DNA of 64,000 nt from Chthonomonas sp. UBA1950 (GTDB taxonomy: Bacteria > Armatimonadota > Fimbriimonadia > Fimbriimonadales > Fimbriimonadaceae). Within the stretch, counting starts at the first letter, position 1; each line of letters opens with the position of its first letter. Shown here piece after piece: positions 24,045 to 32,899 of the stretch. The stretch spans positions 50,972 through 114,971 of the forward strand of contig DDEQ01000020.1 in assembly GCA_002336105.1 (NCBI GenBank), written 5' to 3'. The position numbers and the translations under genes are program-made. The notes beneath the pieces were generated by a model. The model was not told the origin of the DNA. It was given only the letters and a program-made list of their open reading frames with translations, and did not search any database.

Positions 24045-24773
24045 ATGATTTCATTAGTTGCAGCTTCCACCCTGTTTGCCGTCACTCATTTTGAAGCACG
24101 AGAGATTCGCGGGACAGTTTCGTACCGGGAGCGGAGCGCGATGCCGATTGGGGCCGAACTTTACATTCGTTTGGATCAATCTGGCGGCAACCGAAGAGAG
24201 ATGCTGAGCGAAGTGACGATGCGAACCGGGTCTCAGCAAGTGCCGATTACCTTCAGTTTGCCGTTTCAATCGGTTGCGTTGCGTCCCAACGATAAGTACA
24301 CCGTGTACAGCGAGATTCGCGTGAACGGCAGGGCGATTTACCGCACTCAGCAGTACGAACCCGTCATCTCAAACGGTCGATATGAAGTTAATCTGAACCT
24401 GATCAGAACAGGAGCCTCTGCCTCAAGCAGCGCGTGGTCGCAGGTGACAGACCGAGATTGGGACCTTTACGAATTGAATTCCAGAATGGTCACTCTTGGT
24501 TCTCGCCCAGTGTCGATCAATTTTGGTAGTCGAACGAAAAGCTTGTCCGGCTTTACTGGGGTCAACCGGTTCAGTGGCTCCTACACACTTACGGGTGATA
24601 AGCTCAATCTCACGCCAGGCTCGAGAACGATGATGGCGGGATCTCCTGAACAAGCAAGACTAGAATACGACTTCATTGCCATGCTCAACAAGGCGGATGG
24701 TTACAAGCTTTATGATTACGATCTGGCTCTAACGTTCGGCGATCAGACCATCGCAAAATTCAGAATGCGCTAA
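24045..24773 (+). CDS. Exported YbaY-like / META-domain protein
   Basis: 242 residues. The N-terminus MISLVAASTLFAVTHF is a short signal-like segment. Residues about 20-130 resemble the YbaY/YscW-type beta domain (IRGTVSYRERSAMPIGAELYIRLDQ, VPITFSLPF, YTVYSEIRVNGRAIYRTQQY). Residues about 140-240 match a META (HslJ-like) domain (WDLYELNSRMVTLGSRPVSI, SLSGFTGVNRFSGSYTLTGDKL, MLNKADGYKLYDYDLALTF). Both domains occur in envelope lipoproteins of poorly known role. No lipobox is seen. It is divergent from the cyclophilin gene. Confidence 0.8.
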   Translation: MISLVAASTLFAVTHFEAREIRGTVSYRERSAMPIGAELYIRLDQSGGNRREMLSEVTMRTGSQQVPITFSLPFQSVALRPNDKYTVYSEIRVNGRAIYRTQQYEPVISNGRYEVNLNLIRTGASASSSAWSQVTDRDWDLYELNSRMVTLGSRPVSINFGSRTKSLSGFTGVNRFSGSYTLTGDKLNLTPGSRTMMAGSPEQARLEYDFIAMLNKADGYKLYDYDLALTFGDQTIAKFRMR

Positions 24774-24986
24774 GCATTTTTCGGGCCAAAAAGGGGCGAG
24801 AATTTCATAACTGGCCCCTCAGTGATATGAACCTGTCGAAAATGTGTCGATAGACGTAGCAGATCATCAAAAAGACTCGGTAATATCTCTGTTTGTCGCA
24901 ATCCCTGCCTCGCGGTTAGGGTGAGACCGAAGTCGGGCGACGGGTCGCCCTCCCACGCTTTATAAAGAGGATTTAAAAAACCACAA
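24774..24986 (+). promoter_or_regulatory. Leader region of tuf
   Basis: 213 bp between the META-domain gene and tuf. GGGCCA (starting 24783) and TGGCCC bracket a possible terminator for the upstream gene. Nearer tuf, GGGCGAC and GTCGCCC form a tight hairpin about 40 nt before the start. GAGGA stands about 16 nt before ATG 24987, unusually far, with an A-rich spacer. No promoter could be assigned with confidence. Confidence 0.35.
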
Positions 24987-26204
24987 ATGGCACGAGCTAA
25001 ATTCGAAAGAAAGAAGCCGCACGTCAACATTGGCACAATCGGCCACGTCGACCACGGCAAGACAACACTCACCGCTGCGATCACTGGCGTTCTCGCCAAG
25101 AAGGGTCTCGCGCAACTTCGCAAGTATGATGAAATCGACTCGGCTCCTGAAGAGAAGGCCCGAGGCATAACCATCAACATCTCGCACCAGGAATATGAGA
25201 CGGAGACGCGACACTACGCACACGTTGACTGTCCTGGACACGCCGACTTCATTAAGAACATGATCACCGGCGCTGCACAGATGGACGGCGCAATCTTGGT
25301 TGTTGCAGGTACGGACGGTCCTATGCAGCAGACACGAGAGCACATCCTTCTCGCCCGACAGGTCGGTGTTCCTTACATCGTCGTCTACATCAACAAGGTT
25401 GACCAAGTCGACGATCCAGAACTCCTCGAGCTCGTCGAGATGGAAATCCGCGAACTGCTCAGCAAGTACGGTTTCGATGGCGACAACACCCCGATCATCA
25501 AGGGTTCCGCACGAAAGGCTCTCGACCTCGTCGAGTCCGGCAGCGTGGACTTCGAGGACAAGCACGTTAAGTCAATCCTCGACCTGATGGACGCTGTTGA
25601 CAGCTACATCCCAACCCCTGAGCGAGACAAGGACAAGCCGTTCTTGATGGCTGTTGAAGACGTCTTCACGATCACTGGTCGTGGAACCGTTGCCACCGGT
25701 CGTGTCGAGCGCGGTCAGCTCAAGTCGATGGAAGAAGTTGAGATCGTTGGTCTTTCCGAGGCTCCTCGAAAGACTGTCTGCACCGGTGTTGAGATGTTCC
25801 GAAAGACTCTCGACTACTGCGAAGCAGGTGACAACGTTGGTCTTCTCCTCCGAGGCGTCGATCGAACTTCGATCGAGCGCGGTCAGGTTATCGCTAAGCC
25901 AGGCTCCATCACTCCTCACCGCGAGTTCAAGGGCCAGGTTTACGTTCTCTCGAAGGAAGAGGGCGGTCGACACACCCCGTTTGTTACGGGCTACCGACCT
26001 CAGTTCTTCTTCCGAACGACAGACGTGACCGGTACTCTGAACCTCCCAGAGGGCGTTGAAATGGTTATGCCTGGTGACAACATCACCATGACCATCGAGC
26101 TCATCGAGGGCAAGCCGGTTGCTATGGAAGTCGGTTCCAAGTTCGCTATCCGAGAGGGTGGCCGAACCGTTGGCGCAGGCACCATCACCGAGATCATCGC
26201 CTAG
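24987..26204 (+). CDS. tuf: Elongation factor Tu
   Basis: GTPase that delivers aminoacyl-tRNA to the ribosome. 405 residues. G1 GHVDHGKT (about 19-26), G2 in EKARGITINISHQEY, G3 DCPGH, G4 NKVD (with V where many have C) and G5 GSARKAL. The beta-barrel domains follow with FTITGRGTVATGRVERG and GYRPQFFFRTTDVTG, ending AGTITEIIA. It is not embedded in a str or rplJL/rpoB-type operon here. It is a single-gene unit with its own leader and strong terminator. Confidence 0.98.
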   Translation: MARAKFERKKPHVNIGTIGHVDHGKTTLTAAITGVLAKKGLAQLRKYDEIDSAPEEKARGITINISHQEYETETRHYAHVDCPGHADFIKNMITGAAQMDGAILVVAGTDGPMQQTREHILLARQVGVPYIVVYINKVDQVDDPELLELVEMEIRELLSKYGFDGDNTPIIKGSARKALDLVESGSVDFEDKHVKSILDLMDAVDSYIPTPERDKDKPFLMAVEDVFTITGRGTVATGRVERGQLKSMEEVEIVGLSEAPRKTVCTGVEMFRKTLDYCEAGDNVGLLLRGVDRTSIERGQVIAKPGSITPHREFKGQVYVLSKEEGGRHTPFVTGYRPQFFFRTTDVTGTLNLPEGVEMVMPGDNITMTIELIEGKPVAMEVGSKFAIREGGRTVGAGTITEIIA

Positions 26205-26227
26205 TTTTCAAACTAGCGAAAGATCAG

Positions 26228-26261
26228 CCGGACCAGAGAGTCATCTCTGGTCCGGTTTTTT
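26228..26261 (+). terminator. Intrinsic terminator of tuf
   Basis: CCGGACCAGAGA (26228-26239) and TCTCTGGTCCGG (26244-26255) form a perfect 12-bp stem followed by six T. Confidence 0.93.
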
Positions 26262-26781
26262 GTTGCATCAAGGGTTCGGTGGTTTTGATGCTGATCGTGA
26301 TAGCGGTCCTGGATAGAAGTTGACGGATTTCGCTCACGCCAAAGATTCAAGGGACCCTTCAAACGGTCTTGTCTTTCCAAAAACCTGTGCCGCGCGGTAG
26401 CTCACAGGCGAAATCTGGCCCCAGAGCACTCTGTACAAATTCACCTGACTGGCTGTTTTGGGAGCACAACAGACTCAAAAGCCTATTGCGGCGAAGGGGA
26501 GAATCACTGATCTGCCCACCCACTGCGTGTGATCTGGCAACTACTCGGTATGCGCGCCGACGCATACCGAACGCATACCACAAGCATGGCACTAGCAGGG
26601 CATACAGGTGTTTGCCGGAGGGCAAGCCGAATTGAGGTTGTGGCGACTTTGACGCAGAACAGTTAAGTTATATTCGCTAAACTACGCCAACTATTGGGAA
26701 GTTGGGCGCGGTTATGCCAACCAAACACTGTAGCGCCTGTAGGTAGCTATCGGCCGAGTAACTGCACCCGGAAGGTGATTT
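26262..26781. other. 520-bp gap without a recognisable gene
   Basis: Short overlapping frames exist on both strands but none shows protein-like composition, a ribosome binding site or a recognisable family. No tRNA, tmRNA or signal-recognition-particle RNA signature was found by eye. A perfect 10-bp hairpin with a 6-nt loop lies at 26545-26570 (TCGGTATGCG / CGCATACCGA), and a further CGCATACC copy follows at 26572-26579. The gap separates core tuf from the accessory Mrr gene and may be remnant DNA of an insertion. Confidence 0.5.
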
Positions 26782-27711
26782 CTATTCGCCTTCAAAGAAG
26801 TCAGAATCAATGCGTTTAACGTCGTAACGAGAAACTAGAGACACACCAAGATCATTCTCGATCATAAGGCATGCAAGTTCGTAGCCGTCGATCAACGAGA
26901 CCTTTGCGCTCGATATGCTAATCGCGTAAGCTTGAGCCTCTTTCGTGAAGGTCGAAGTCGTGATGAATACACCTTTAGTTGCGGCACGGCCAGCGAGTGC
27001 CCCTACGAAAGCCTGTATTTCTTTGCGACCGACCGTTCCTTCACTCCATCGCTTCGCCTGCAGATATATGTTGTCAAGACCAAGCTTATCTTGCTTGATG
27101 ACGCCATCGACGCCGCCGTCTCCCGACTTTCCAATCGTCTTCCCAGCGTCATCATGACTGCCTCCATAGCCTAGCTTAAGCATCAGCTTAACGATTAGTT
27201 GTTCGAAGAATACAGGTGGCATTGCCTTGATACGGTCAAGCAGTTCGTCGGCTAGTTTCGCGTTTATCTCACGGTGAGCAATTTCGATTGTTTCTTCCGG
27301 CGGGGATTCATGAATTCCTGATAGTGTCGTCGGAGGAGTCGAAAAGTTTGTTGTCCTAGTGGTTCGAGTACGGTTCTGAAAATCAACGAACTCGGGAAAT
27401 ACCAAGAGGTCACTTGGCGTGATCACCTTTGGGGCCGTTGAGAGATACTCCTTACCCTTAGCGGAGATTTGATAAGAGCCTCTCTGCGGTCGATCTAGGA
27501 GCTTTGCCTGAGACAAGTATGTGATTGCCCAAAGAGTCCGGTCGGCAACCCTAGTTCGATTGCCACTAGGTAGAAGTTCTTCACGGTCAGCGTCCGAGAG
27601 CTTCATGTGATCTGCGATGATATCGAAAAGTCCAGAGCCTTTGGCAACATTGCCGTCGCTAAGCACTTCAAGCAATGGACGAAAAAACTTATAAAACTCC
27701 GGGACCGCCAC
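26782..27711 (-). CDS. mrr: Mrr-type (type IV) restriction endonuclease
   Basis: 309 residues from GTG 27711. The Mrr N-terminal winged helix spans about residues 1-110 (FYKFFRPLLEVLSDG, DREELLPSGNRTRVADRTLWAITYLSQAKLL, GSYQISAKGKEYL). The catalytic PD-(D/E)xK domain follows from about 160: MPPVFFEQLIVKLMLKLGYGG, then GGVDGVIKQDKLGLDNIYLQAKRW, giving the D...QAK active site, and FITTSTFTKEAQAYA. Mrr enzymes cut DNA carrying foreign methylation and need no partner methylase. It lies in a small accessory block beside a broken HEPN-like gene, which suits a defence role. Confidence 0.92.
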   Translation of the reverse strand: MAVPEFYKFFRPLLEVLSDGNVAKGSGLFDIIADHMKLSDADREELLPSGNRTRVADRTLWAITYLSQAKLLDRPQRGSYQISAKGKEYLSTAPKVITPSDLLVFPEFVDFQNRTRTTRTTNFSTPPTTLSGIHESPPEETIEIAHREINAKLADELLDRIKAMPPVFFEQLIVKLMLKLGYGGSHDDAGKTIGKSGDGGVDGVIKQDKLGLDNIYLQAKRWSEGTVGRKEIQAFVGALAGRAATKGVFITTSTFTKEAQAYAISISSAKVSLIDGYELACLMIENDLGVSLVSRYDVKRIDSDFFEGE

Positions 27712-27856
27712 ATTTTGGATATTACTCGTAATAGATCTGATGTGGCCCGTCTTCGGCTACCCAATTTCCATTTCAGTATCCGACCAGTGTTTCTTTGTAC
27801 ACATTCTTTACTCGCTAACGCTAGTTCGATGAGTAGGTTGCCTTGCGACTTCGGTC

Positions 27857-28459
27857 TCAGTGGATCAACCGCTTGCCGATAATCTCAATGACGGATGGAT
27901 TCAAAAGCTCTGCCAATTTTACAAATGTGGCTATAAGTGGAGGTCCACCTTTGATGACAGGAGTATTGCCAGGTGCTTGCTTTAGTGGTACAGGAAATCT
28001 TCCATTCTTAATTTGAGCTTCTAAGTAAACAATATTTAGGTATTCATCTTCTGTTAGGGAGGATATGTCTATTCCGATTTCACTGAAGCCATCAATGATT
28101 CGATGGCGCACCTACCAATTTGGCATGGGTTCTGGGAATTTTTGGCTTTGGAAGATGTAAATGCCTTTCACGACAGCTTCTATCCCCATTCCGAATAACA
28201 TAGCCGCTGGGCCTAACACAATCGAGAGGTTCCAGTCAGCAACTATTTGGCTCGGTTCACGATCTTCTAGTGCGATGAGCCGTTCGTGAGCAGGCTCTGC
28301 TATGTCAAACAGCTGGTCTGCGGCTGTTTGCAGGAAACCACCGTGCATGATCCAGGATCCTGGATCATGCTTTAACTGGTTATGCCCGTCTTCAGGCATA
28401 ACGCTGCCCAGGTAGATATCACGACGATTGCTAATCCTCTTATCCACTGTGCTTCTCAA
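27857..28459 (-). pseudogene. HEPN-like protein gene interrupted by an in-frame TAG
   Basis: One reading frame runs from TTG 28459 (or ATG 28399) to a stop at 27857, broken only by TAG at 28114-28112. The upstream part contains WNLSIVLGPAAMLFGMGIEAVVKGIYIFQ, like the helix with E and K-G of many HEPN-fold proteins. The downstream part contains IGIDISSLTEDEYLNIVYLEAQIKN and GRFPVP, also typical of that group. The two parts read as one domain across the TAG. The second part alone would need GTG 28111, which has no ribosome binding site. The reading starts only 3 nt after the nrdJ stop. Either a decayed defence gene, a sequencing error, or less likely read-through. Confidence 0.65.
28345..28370. 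repeat. 26-bp perfect palindrome inside the broken HEPN-like gene
   Basis: GCATGATCCAGGA followed by its exact reverse complement, centred at 28357/28358 on a GGATCC core. A second hairpin follows 8 nt later: GTTATGCC (28379-28386) with GGCATAAC (28395-28402). Together they look like a structured RNA or a protein-binding element rather than ordinary coding sequence. Confidence 0.7.
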
Positions 28460-28462
28460 AAC

Positions 28463-31400
28463 CTAACTACACCCGCTGGTCTCTCCGCAGGTATCACACT
28501 TCAAGCACACGCCGTTTCTCACCATTGTGAAAGCGCCGCAGTTAGTGCAGGGGTCGCCTTCGTACCCTTTTAGCCTGGCCTGTCTGATCTGCTCGCTGAC
28601 CTTCGATACTTTTGAAGCTACCGGGGCAGGGGCCGGAGGTGTGGCTGGCTTCGTGGGTTCGACGAGGTGCAGAGCGCTTTGGCCTGACTGTGCCGCGTTT
28701 CGAACGAGGACTGAAGCGGACGGCACGAGTTCGACTGGGTTTGCCTGAGCATGGGCGCGCTGCTCTTGTTCGAGGTTCCACGTTGGGCTACCGACGTTCT
28801 GCGCGCCTCCGTCAAAAGGGAGAGAATCTTGCCCCTTGGTGAAGCCGGTGCTGTTATGGTCTTCCCATGCGCGGCCCGGAACGACTTTAGCATCGAAGTT
28901 GTCATCCTCGATCTCTTCTTCATCGTAGGCCGGGGACTGCGACGGGCTGCCTACCGTATCGTTGCGAAGGTCTTCGGGCTTCACCTGAACGAGGTCGGCG
29001 CGGCCAAGGTACGACAGAGCCAACTCGCGGAAAACATAGTCGATGACCGACGTGGACATCTTGATGTTTTCGTGACCCATGACCGATCCATTGGGCTCGA
29101 ATCGGGTGAAAACGAACGCTTCGACGAACTCTTCGAGCGGCACACCGTATTGCAGACCGAGCGAAATCGCGATGGCAAAGCAGTTCATCAACGACCGGAA
29201 TGCGGCCCCCTCGCGGTGCATGTCGATAAAGATCTCGCCGAGTGCGCCATCTTCGAACTCACCGGTTCGCAGGTAGACCTTGTGACCGCCAACGCGGGCT
29301 TTTTGGGTGTAGCCTCGGCGTCGGTTTGGCAACGGACGGCGCTTCGAAATGTAGCGATAGATGAGCTTGGTTGCAGCTTCCATTTGCGGGCTCATTTGCT
29401 CGGCGGTAGAAGCGACTGCAACGTGTTCGACCGGTGCGACGGACTGCGCGGCTACGACAGGAGTTGGCTCTTCGAGCGCTGCTTCCAGAATTGCGGCGGC
29501 GGCATCGCTACTGCTAGAGTTGAGCGGCTGAGACAGCTTGGAGCCATCTCGGTAGAGCGCATTCGCCTTGAGGCCGAGTTGCCAAGAGAGCCAATAAGCG
29601 TTGCCAACATCCTCAATCGTGGCTTCGGCAGGGAGGTTGATCGTCTTGCTGATGGCTCCGCTCAGGAAGGGCTGAGCCGCCGCCATTTGCTTGATGTGAC
29701 CGCTTGCGCTGATGAACCGGGTCCCCTTTGCGCCGCACTTGTTGGCGGTATCGAACACGGCAAGGTGCTCTTCGCGAAGGTGTGGCGCGCCTTCGACCGT
29801 CATGGTGCCGCAGACATACTCGTTTGCCGCGTCGATATCTGCCTTTGAGAAGCCGAGAGCGGTGAGCATGTTGAACGACCAGTCGTTCAGTTGCTCATCG
29901 GTGAAGCCCAGCTTCGACTTGCAGAACTCTTCGCCAAACGTGAATTTGTTGAACGCAAACCCGATTTCGAACGCATTTTGAACGGCTTCTTCCAGCTTTT
30001 CGAGTTCGGATGGTCCGAATCCCTTTGCCGCCAAAGTTTGATGATTGATGGCGGGAGCGCCCTTGAGCGACTTGTGTCCGGTGGCGTAGGCGATGATGTC
30101 TTCGATCTGCTCTTGGCTGTATCCAAGCTTTTTGAGCGCCGAAGGAACCGACTGGTTGATGATTTTGAAGTAACCGCCGCCAGCGAGCTTCTTGAACTTC
30201 ACGAGGGCGAAGTCGGGCTCGATACCGGTGGTGTCGCAATCCATGATGAGGCCAATCGTGCCGGTGGGGGCGAGAACAGTGACCTGCGCGTTTCGGAATC
30301 CGTTCTTTTCGCCGAGGGCGAGTGCCTTATCCCACGCTTCATGCGAAGCCTTGAGAAGATCTTTTGGACATACCTTTTGGTCGATGCCAACCGGCTTTAC
30401 GGTCAGTCCTTCGTAGTCACTCTTGTTATAAGCAGCGCGTCGGTGGTTGCGAATGACGCGGAGCATGTTCTCTTTGTTGCCCTCATACTTCTTGAATGTG
30501 CCGAGTTCGCCAGCGATTTCTGCGCTCGTGGCGTAGCTTTCGCCGCCGAGAATGGCAGTGAGCGCACCGGTATAAGCAAATCCTTCTGGGCTGTCGTACG
30601 GAATTCCGAGCTGCATGAGCAGTGCGCCAAGGTTCGCATAACCCAATCCCAATGTGCGGAAATCATAGCTAAGCTGTGCAATGCTGGTGCTGGGGAACTG
30701 CGCCATGAGAACGCTAATCTCAAGCACGATGGTCCAAAGTCGAATCGCGTGTTTGTACCCTTCGATGTCGAACTTGCCTGTCTTCTGATCGAAAAACTTC
30801 GCCAAGTTGATGCTGGCCAGGTTGCAAGCGGTGTCATCGAGGAACATGTACTCGCTGCATGGGTTGCTTGCGTTGATGCGACCATCGGCGGGGCAGGTGT
30901 GCCACTCGTTGATGGTGGTGTCGTATTGCAGACCGGGGTCGGCGCTGTTCCAAGCGGCTTCACAAATTTGATCCCACAGATCCTTTGCACGGGTTGTTTT
31001 GAGGACTTTGCCAGTGGTTCGGGCGGTCATTTCCCACTCAAGGTCTTTCTCGACGGCGTTAAAGAAGCTATTGGGGACGCGAACGGAGTTGTTGCTGTTT
31101 TGCCCGGAAACGGTCAGGTAAGCCTCGCTCTCATAACCAGTGTCATAGGTTTCGAACTCAAGCTGTGTGAAGCCCTGCTGAGCGAACTGAATGACTCGCT
31201 GGATGTAGTTGAGCGGGACATCGGCTGCCTTTGCAGCGGCGATGGCTCGGCGCGTGACAGGGCCAAACTTGGCTGAATTGAGGTCTGGCGTCTCTTCGAC
31301 GAAAGCGCGCATGACCGCATTGAGGTGTGTCTCGCAGGTCTTGGAGCCGGTGACGAGGGCCGCAACCTTCTGCTCTTCCTTCACCTTCCAGTTGATGAAT

Positions 31401-32191
31401 TCCTCGATGTCAGGATGATCCATGTCAAGGCAGACCATCTTTGCCGCGCGTCGCGTGGTACCGCCAGACTTGATGGCACCCGCGCTTCGATCACCAACGC
31501 GCAGGAAGCTCATCAGACCCGAGGAGCGACCGCCGCCAGATAGTTTTTCGCTTTCGCCGCGAATCTTGCTGAAGTTCGTTCCGACGCCGGAGCCGTACTT
31601 GAAGATGCGAGCTTCGCGGGTCCAGAGGTCCATGATGCCACCCTCGTTGACCAGATCATCTTTGACGCTGAGGATGAAGCAGGCGTGTGGCTGAGGCCGC
31701 TCGTAGGCATTGGTGCTTCGGGTGAGTTCGCCTGACTTGGGATCGACGTAGTAGTGCCCTTGCGCCGAGCCGGTGATGCCGTATGCGTAATGCAAACCGG
31801 TGTTGAACCACTGAGGGCTGTTGGGAGCTGCCATTTGCTGAGCAAGCATGTAGCACAGCTCGTCGTAGAACGCCTGAGCATCTTCCGTGGTTTCGAAGTA
31901 GCCGTGGCTTTCTCCCCAATGTCGCCAACAACCTGCGAGGCGATTGAAAACTTGTCGGCTGTCAGTTTCGCTGCCTTGAGTGCCATCTGGATTTGTGACG
32001 CCAGCCTTTCGGAAATACTTCTGAGCAAGAATGTCGGTGGCGACCTGGCTCCAGGTTTCAGGCACCATCACGTTCTCCATATTGAAAACGGTTGAGCCGT
32101 CGGGATTGCGGATCGTGCTGGTGCGCGGCACGAAGTTGATTGCATTGTAAGCGTCGAAGCCAGATTTTGTGAAATAACGAGAAATTTTCAT
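28463..32191 (-). CDS. nrdJ: Class II (adenosylcobalamin-dependent) ribonucleotide reductase
   Basis: Reduces ribonucleotides to deoxyribonucleotides with adenosylcobalamin as radical source, without needing or being poisoned by oxygen. 1242 residues, the long NrdJ form. N-terminal MKISRYFTKSGFDAYNAINF, then NSPQWFNTGLHYAYGI, PQPHACFILSVKDDL, GSGVGTNFSKIRG, SGGTTRRAAKMVCLDMDHPDI, NPCSEYMFLDDTACNLASINL, VTVLAPTGTIGLIMDCDT and GSVMGHENIKMSTSV. A C-terminal zinc-ribbon-like cysteine cluster (CTNCGAFTMVRNGVCLKCDT) with CGETSGC serves in redox renewal. It follows nrdR in one transcript and depends on cobalamin, for which pduO (62541) supplies the adenosyl form. Confidence 0.97.
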   Translation of the reverse strand: MKISRYFTKSGFDAYNAINFVPRTSTIRNPDGSTVFNMENVMVPETWSQVATDILAQKYFRKAGVTNPDGTQGSETDSRQVFNRLAGCWRHWGESHGYFETTEDAQAFYDELCYMLAQQMAAPNSPQWFNTGLHYAYGITGSAQGHYYVDPKSGELTRSTNAYERPQPHACFILSVKDDLVNEGGIMDLWTREARIFKYGSGVGTNFSKIRGESEKLSGGGRSSGLMSFLRVGDRSAGAIKSGGTTRRAAKMVCLDMDHPDIEEFINWKVKEEQKVAALVTGSKTCETHLNAVMRAFVEETPDLNSAKFGPVTRRAIAAAKAADVPLNYIQRVIQFAQQGFTQLEFETYDTGYESEAYLTVSGQNSNNSVRVPNSFFNAVEKDLEWEMTARTTGKVLKTTRAKDLWDQICEAAWNSADPGLQYDTTINEWHTCPADGRINASNPCSEYMFLDDTACNLASINLAKFFDQKTGKFDIEGYKHAIRLWTIVLEISVLMAQFPSTSIAQLSYDFRTLGLGYANLGALLMQLGIPYDSPEGFAYTGALTAILGGESYATSAEIAGELGTFKKYEGNKENMLRVIRNHRRAAYNKSDYEGLTVKPVGIDQKVCPKDLLKASHEAWDKALALGEKNGFRNAQVTVLAPTGTIGLIMDCDTTGIEPDFALVKFKKLAGGGYFKIINQSVPSALKKLGYSQEQIEDIIAYATGHKSLKGAPAINHQTLAAKGFGPSELEKLEEAVQNAFEIGFAFNKFTFGEEFCKSKLGFTDEQLNDWSFNMLTALGFSKADIDAANEYVCGTMTVEGAPHLREEHLAVFDTANKCGAKGTRFISASGHIKQMAAAQPFLSGAISKTINLPAEATIEDVGNAYWLSWQLGLKANALYRDGSKLSQPLNSSSSDAAAAILEAALEEPTPVVAAQSVAPVEHVAVASTAEQMSPQMEAATKLIYRYISKRRPLPNRRRGYTQKARVGGHKVYLRTGEFEDGALGEIFIDMHREGAAFRSLMNCFAIAISLGLQYGVPLEEFVEAFVFTRFEPNGSVMGHENIKMSTSVIDYVFRELALSYLGRADLVQVKPEDLRNDTVGSPSQSPAYDEEEIEDDNFDAKVVPGRAWEDHNSTGFTKGQDSLPFDGGAQNVGSPTWNLEQEQRAHAQANPVELVPSASVLVRNAAQSGQSALHLVEPTKPATPPAPAPVASKVSKVSEQIRQARLKGYEGDPCTNCGAFTMVRNGVCLKCDTCGETSGCS

Positions 32192-32390
32192 GAATGCTCA
32201 GAAGCGGATTTGGTTGTCGTGGTGCGAGAGAGTGAGAACGAGTTGGGCTAGTCGTCGGGTGGGCCGAGGGGGTTGTCTTCGGCTCGTTGCTTGCGAACTC
32301 GTTTCGTCGCGGTCTCTCGGTAGAGTGGTGAAATGAAATTGGTAACTAGTTGATTTGCTAGTATCGAAGGCGTGAAAAGGAGGGAGGAAA

Positions 32391-32885
32391 TCATAGGAGA
32401 GCCTCCTGAAGAGCCTTAAACGGAGCCTCGGCTTCATCCTTTTGAACGCGACTAACAACTTCGGCAAAGTCTTCGACCGATTCGAATTCTTGGTACACGC
32501 TGGCAAATCGTACGTAGGCGACGGTATCTACGCCTTTAAGTTCGCGCATGACCAAGTTGCCGATTTCTCGGGTTGGGACTTCGTCTTCGAATTCTTGAAA
32601 TAGATCGCGCTCGATGAGGTCAACCGACTGTCGAATGGTGTCTACTGAGACTGGTCGCTTGCGGCACGCAACACGCATGCTTTCGAACACTTTTTCTCGG
32701 TTGAACTCTTCTCGACCGCCGTCGCGTTTTACGACGAAAAGTCGCGGCCTTTCGAACCGTTCAAACGTCGTAAATCTTCGGTTGCAGCACGTGCATTCGC
32801 GTCTTCTGCGAATCGACTCTCCGTCTGGTGAAGGACGAGAATCGAGCACTTTCTGGTCTTGATTTCCGCAGAAGGGACACAACAT
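32391..32885 (-). CDS. nrdR: Ribonucleotide reductase repressor NrdR
   Basis: 164 residues. The N-terminal zinc ribbon has CPFC (residues 3-6) and CTCC with QKVLDSRPSPDGESIRRRRE. The ATP-cone follows (RPRLFVVKRDGGREEFNREKVFESM and IGNLVMRELKGVDTVAYVRFASVYQEF). It senses ATP/dATP through the cone and represses ribonucleotide reductase genes by binding paired boxes. Two such boxes lie just upstream of it, and nrdJ lies 199 bp downstream in the same orientation. Autoregulation and nrdJ control from one operator are expected. Confidence 0.97.
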   Translation of the reverse strand: MLCPFCGNQDQKVLDSRPSPDGESIRRRRECTCCNRRFTTFERFERPRLFVVKRDGGREEFNREKVFESMRVACRKRPVSVDTIRQSVDLIERDLFQEFEDEVPTREIGNLVMRELKGVDTVAYVRFASVYQEFESVEDFAEVVSRVQKDEAEAPFKALQEALL

Positions 32886-32899
32886 TGCTGATCACGTAA

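Noticed and set aside
24987..26204. Idea that tuf is horizontally acquired because it stands alone
   Set aside because: Sequence and codon use look like the neighbours; isolated tuf genes are common.
26359..26635. Overlapping open frames on both strands in the tuf-mrr gap
   Set aside because: No ribosome binding site, family likeness or coding-like composition; the mirrored frames are typical of chance openness.
26262..26781. Possible tmRNA, SRP RNA or RNase P RNA
   Set aside because: None of the conserved end or core sequences of these RNAs could be found by eye on either strand.
29891..31276. 461-residue open frame on the plus strand inside nrdJ
   Set aside because: It is the antisense shadow of a strongly conserved gene whose third codon positions avoid stops; no start signal or family features.
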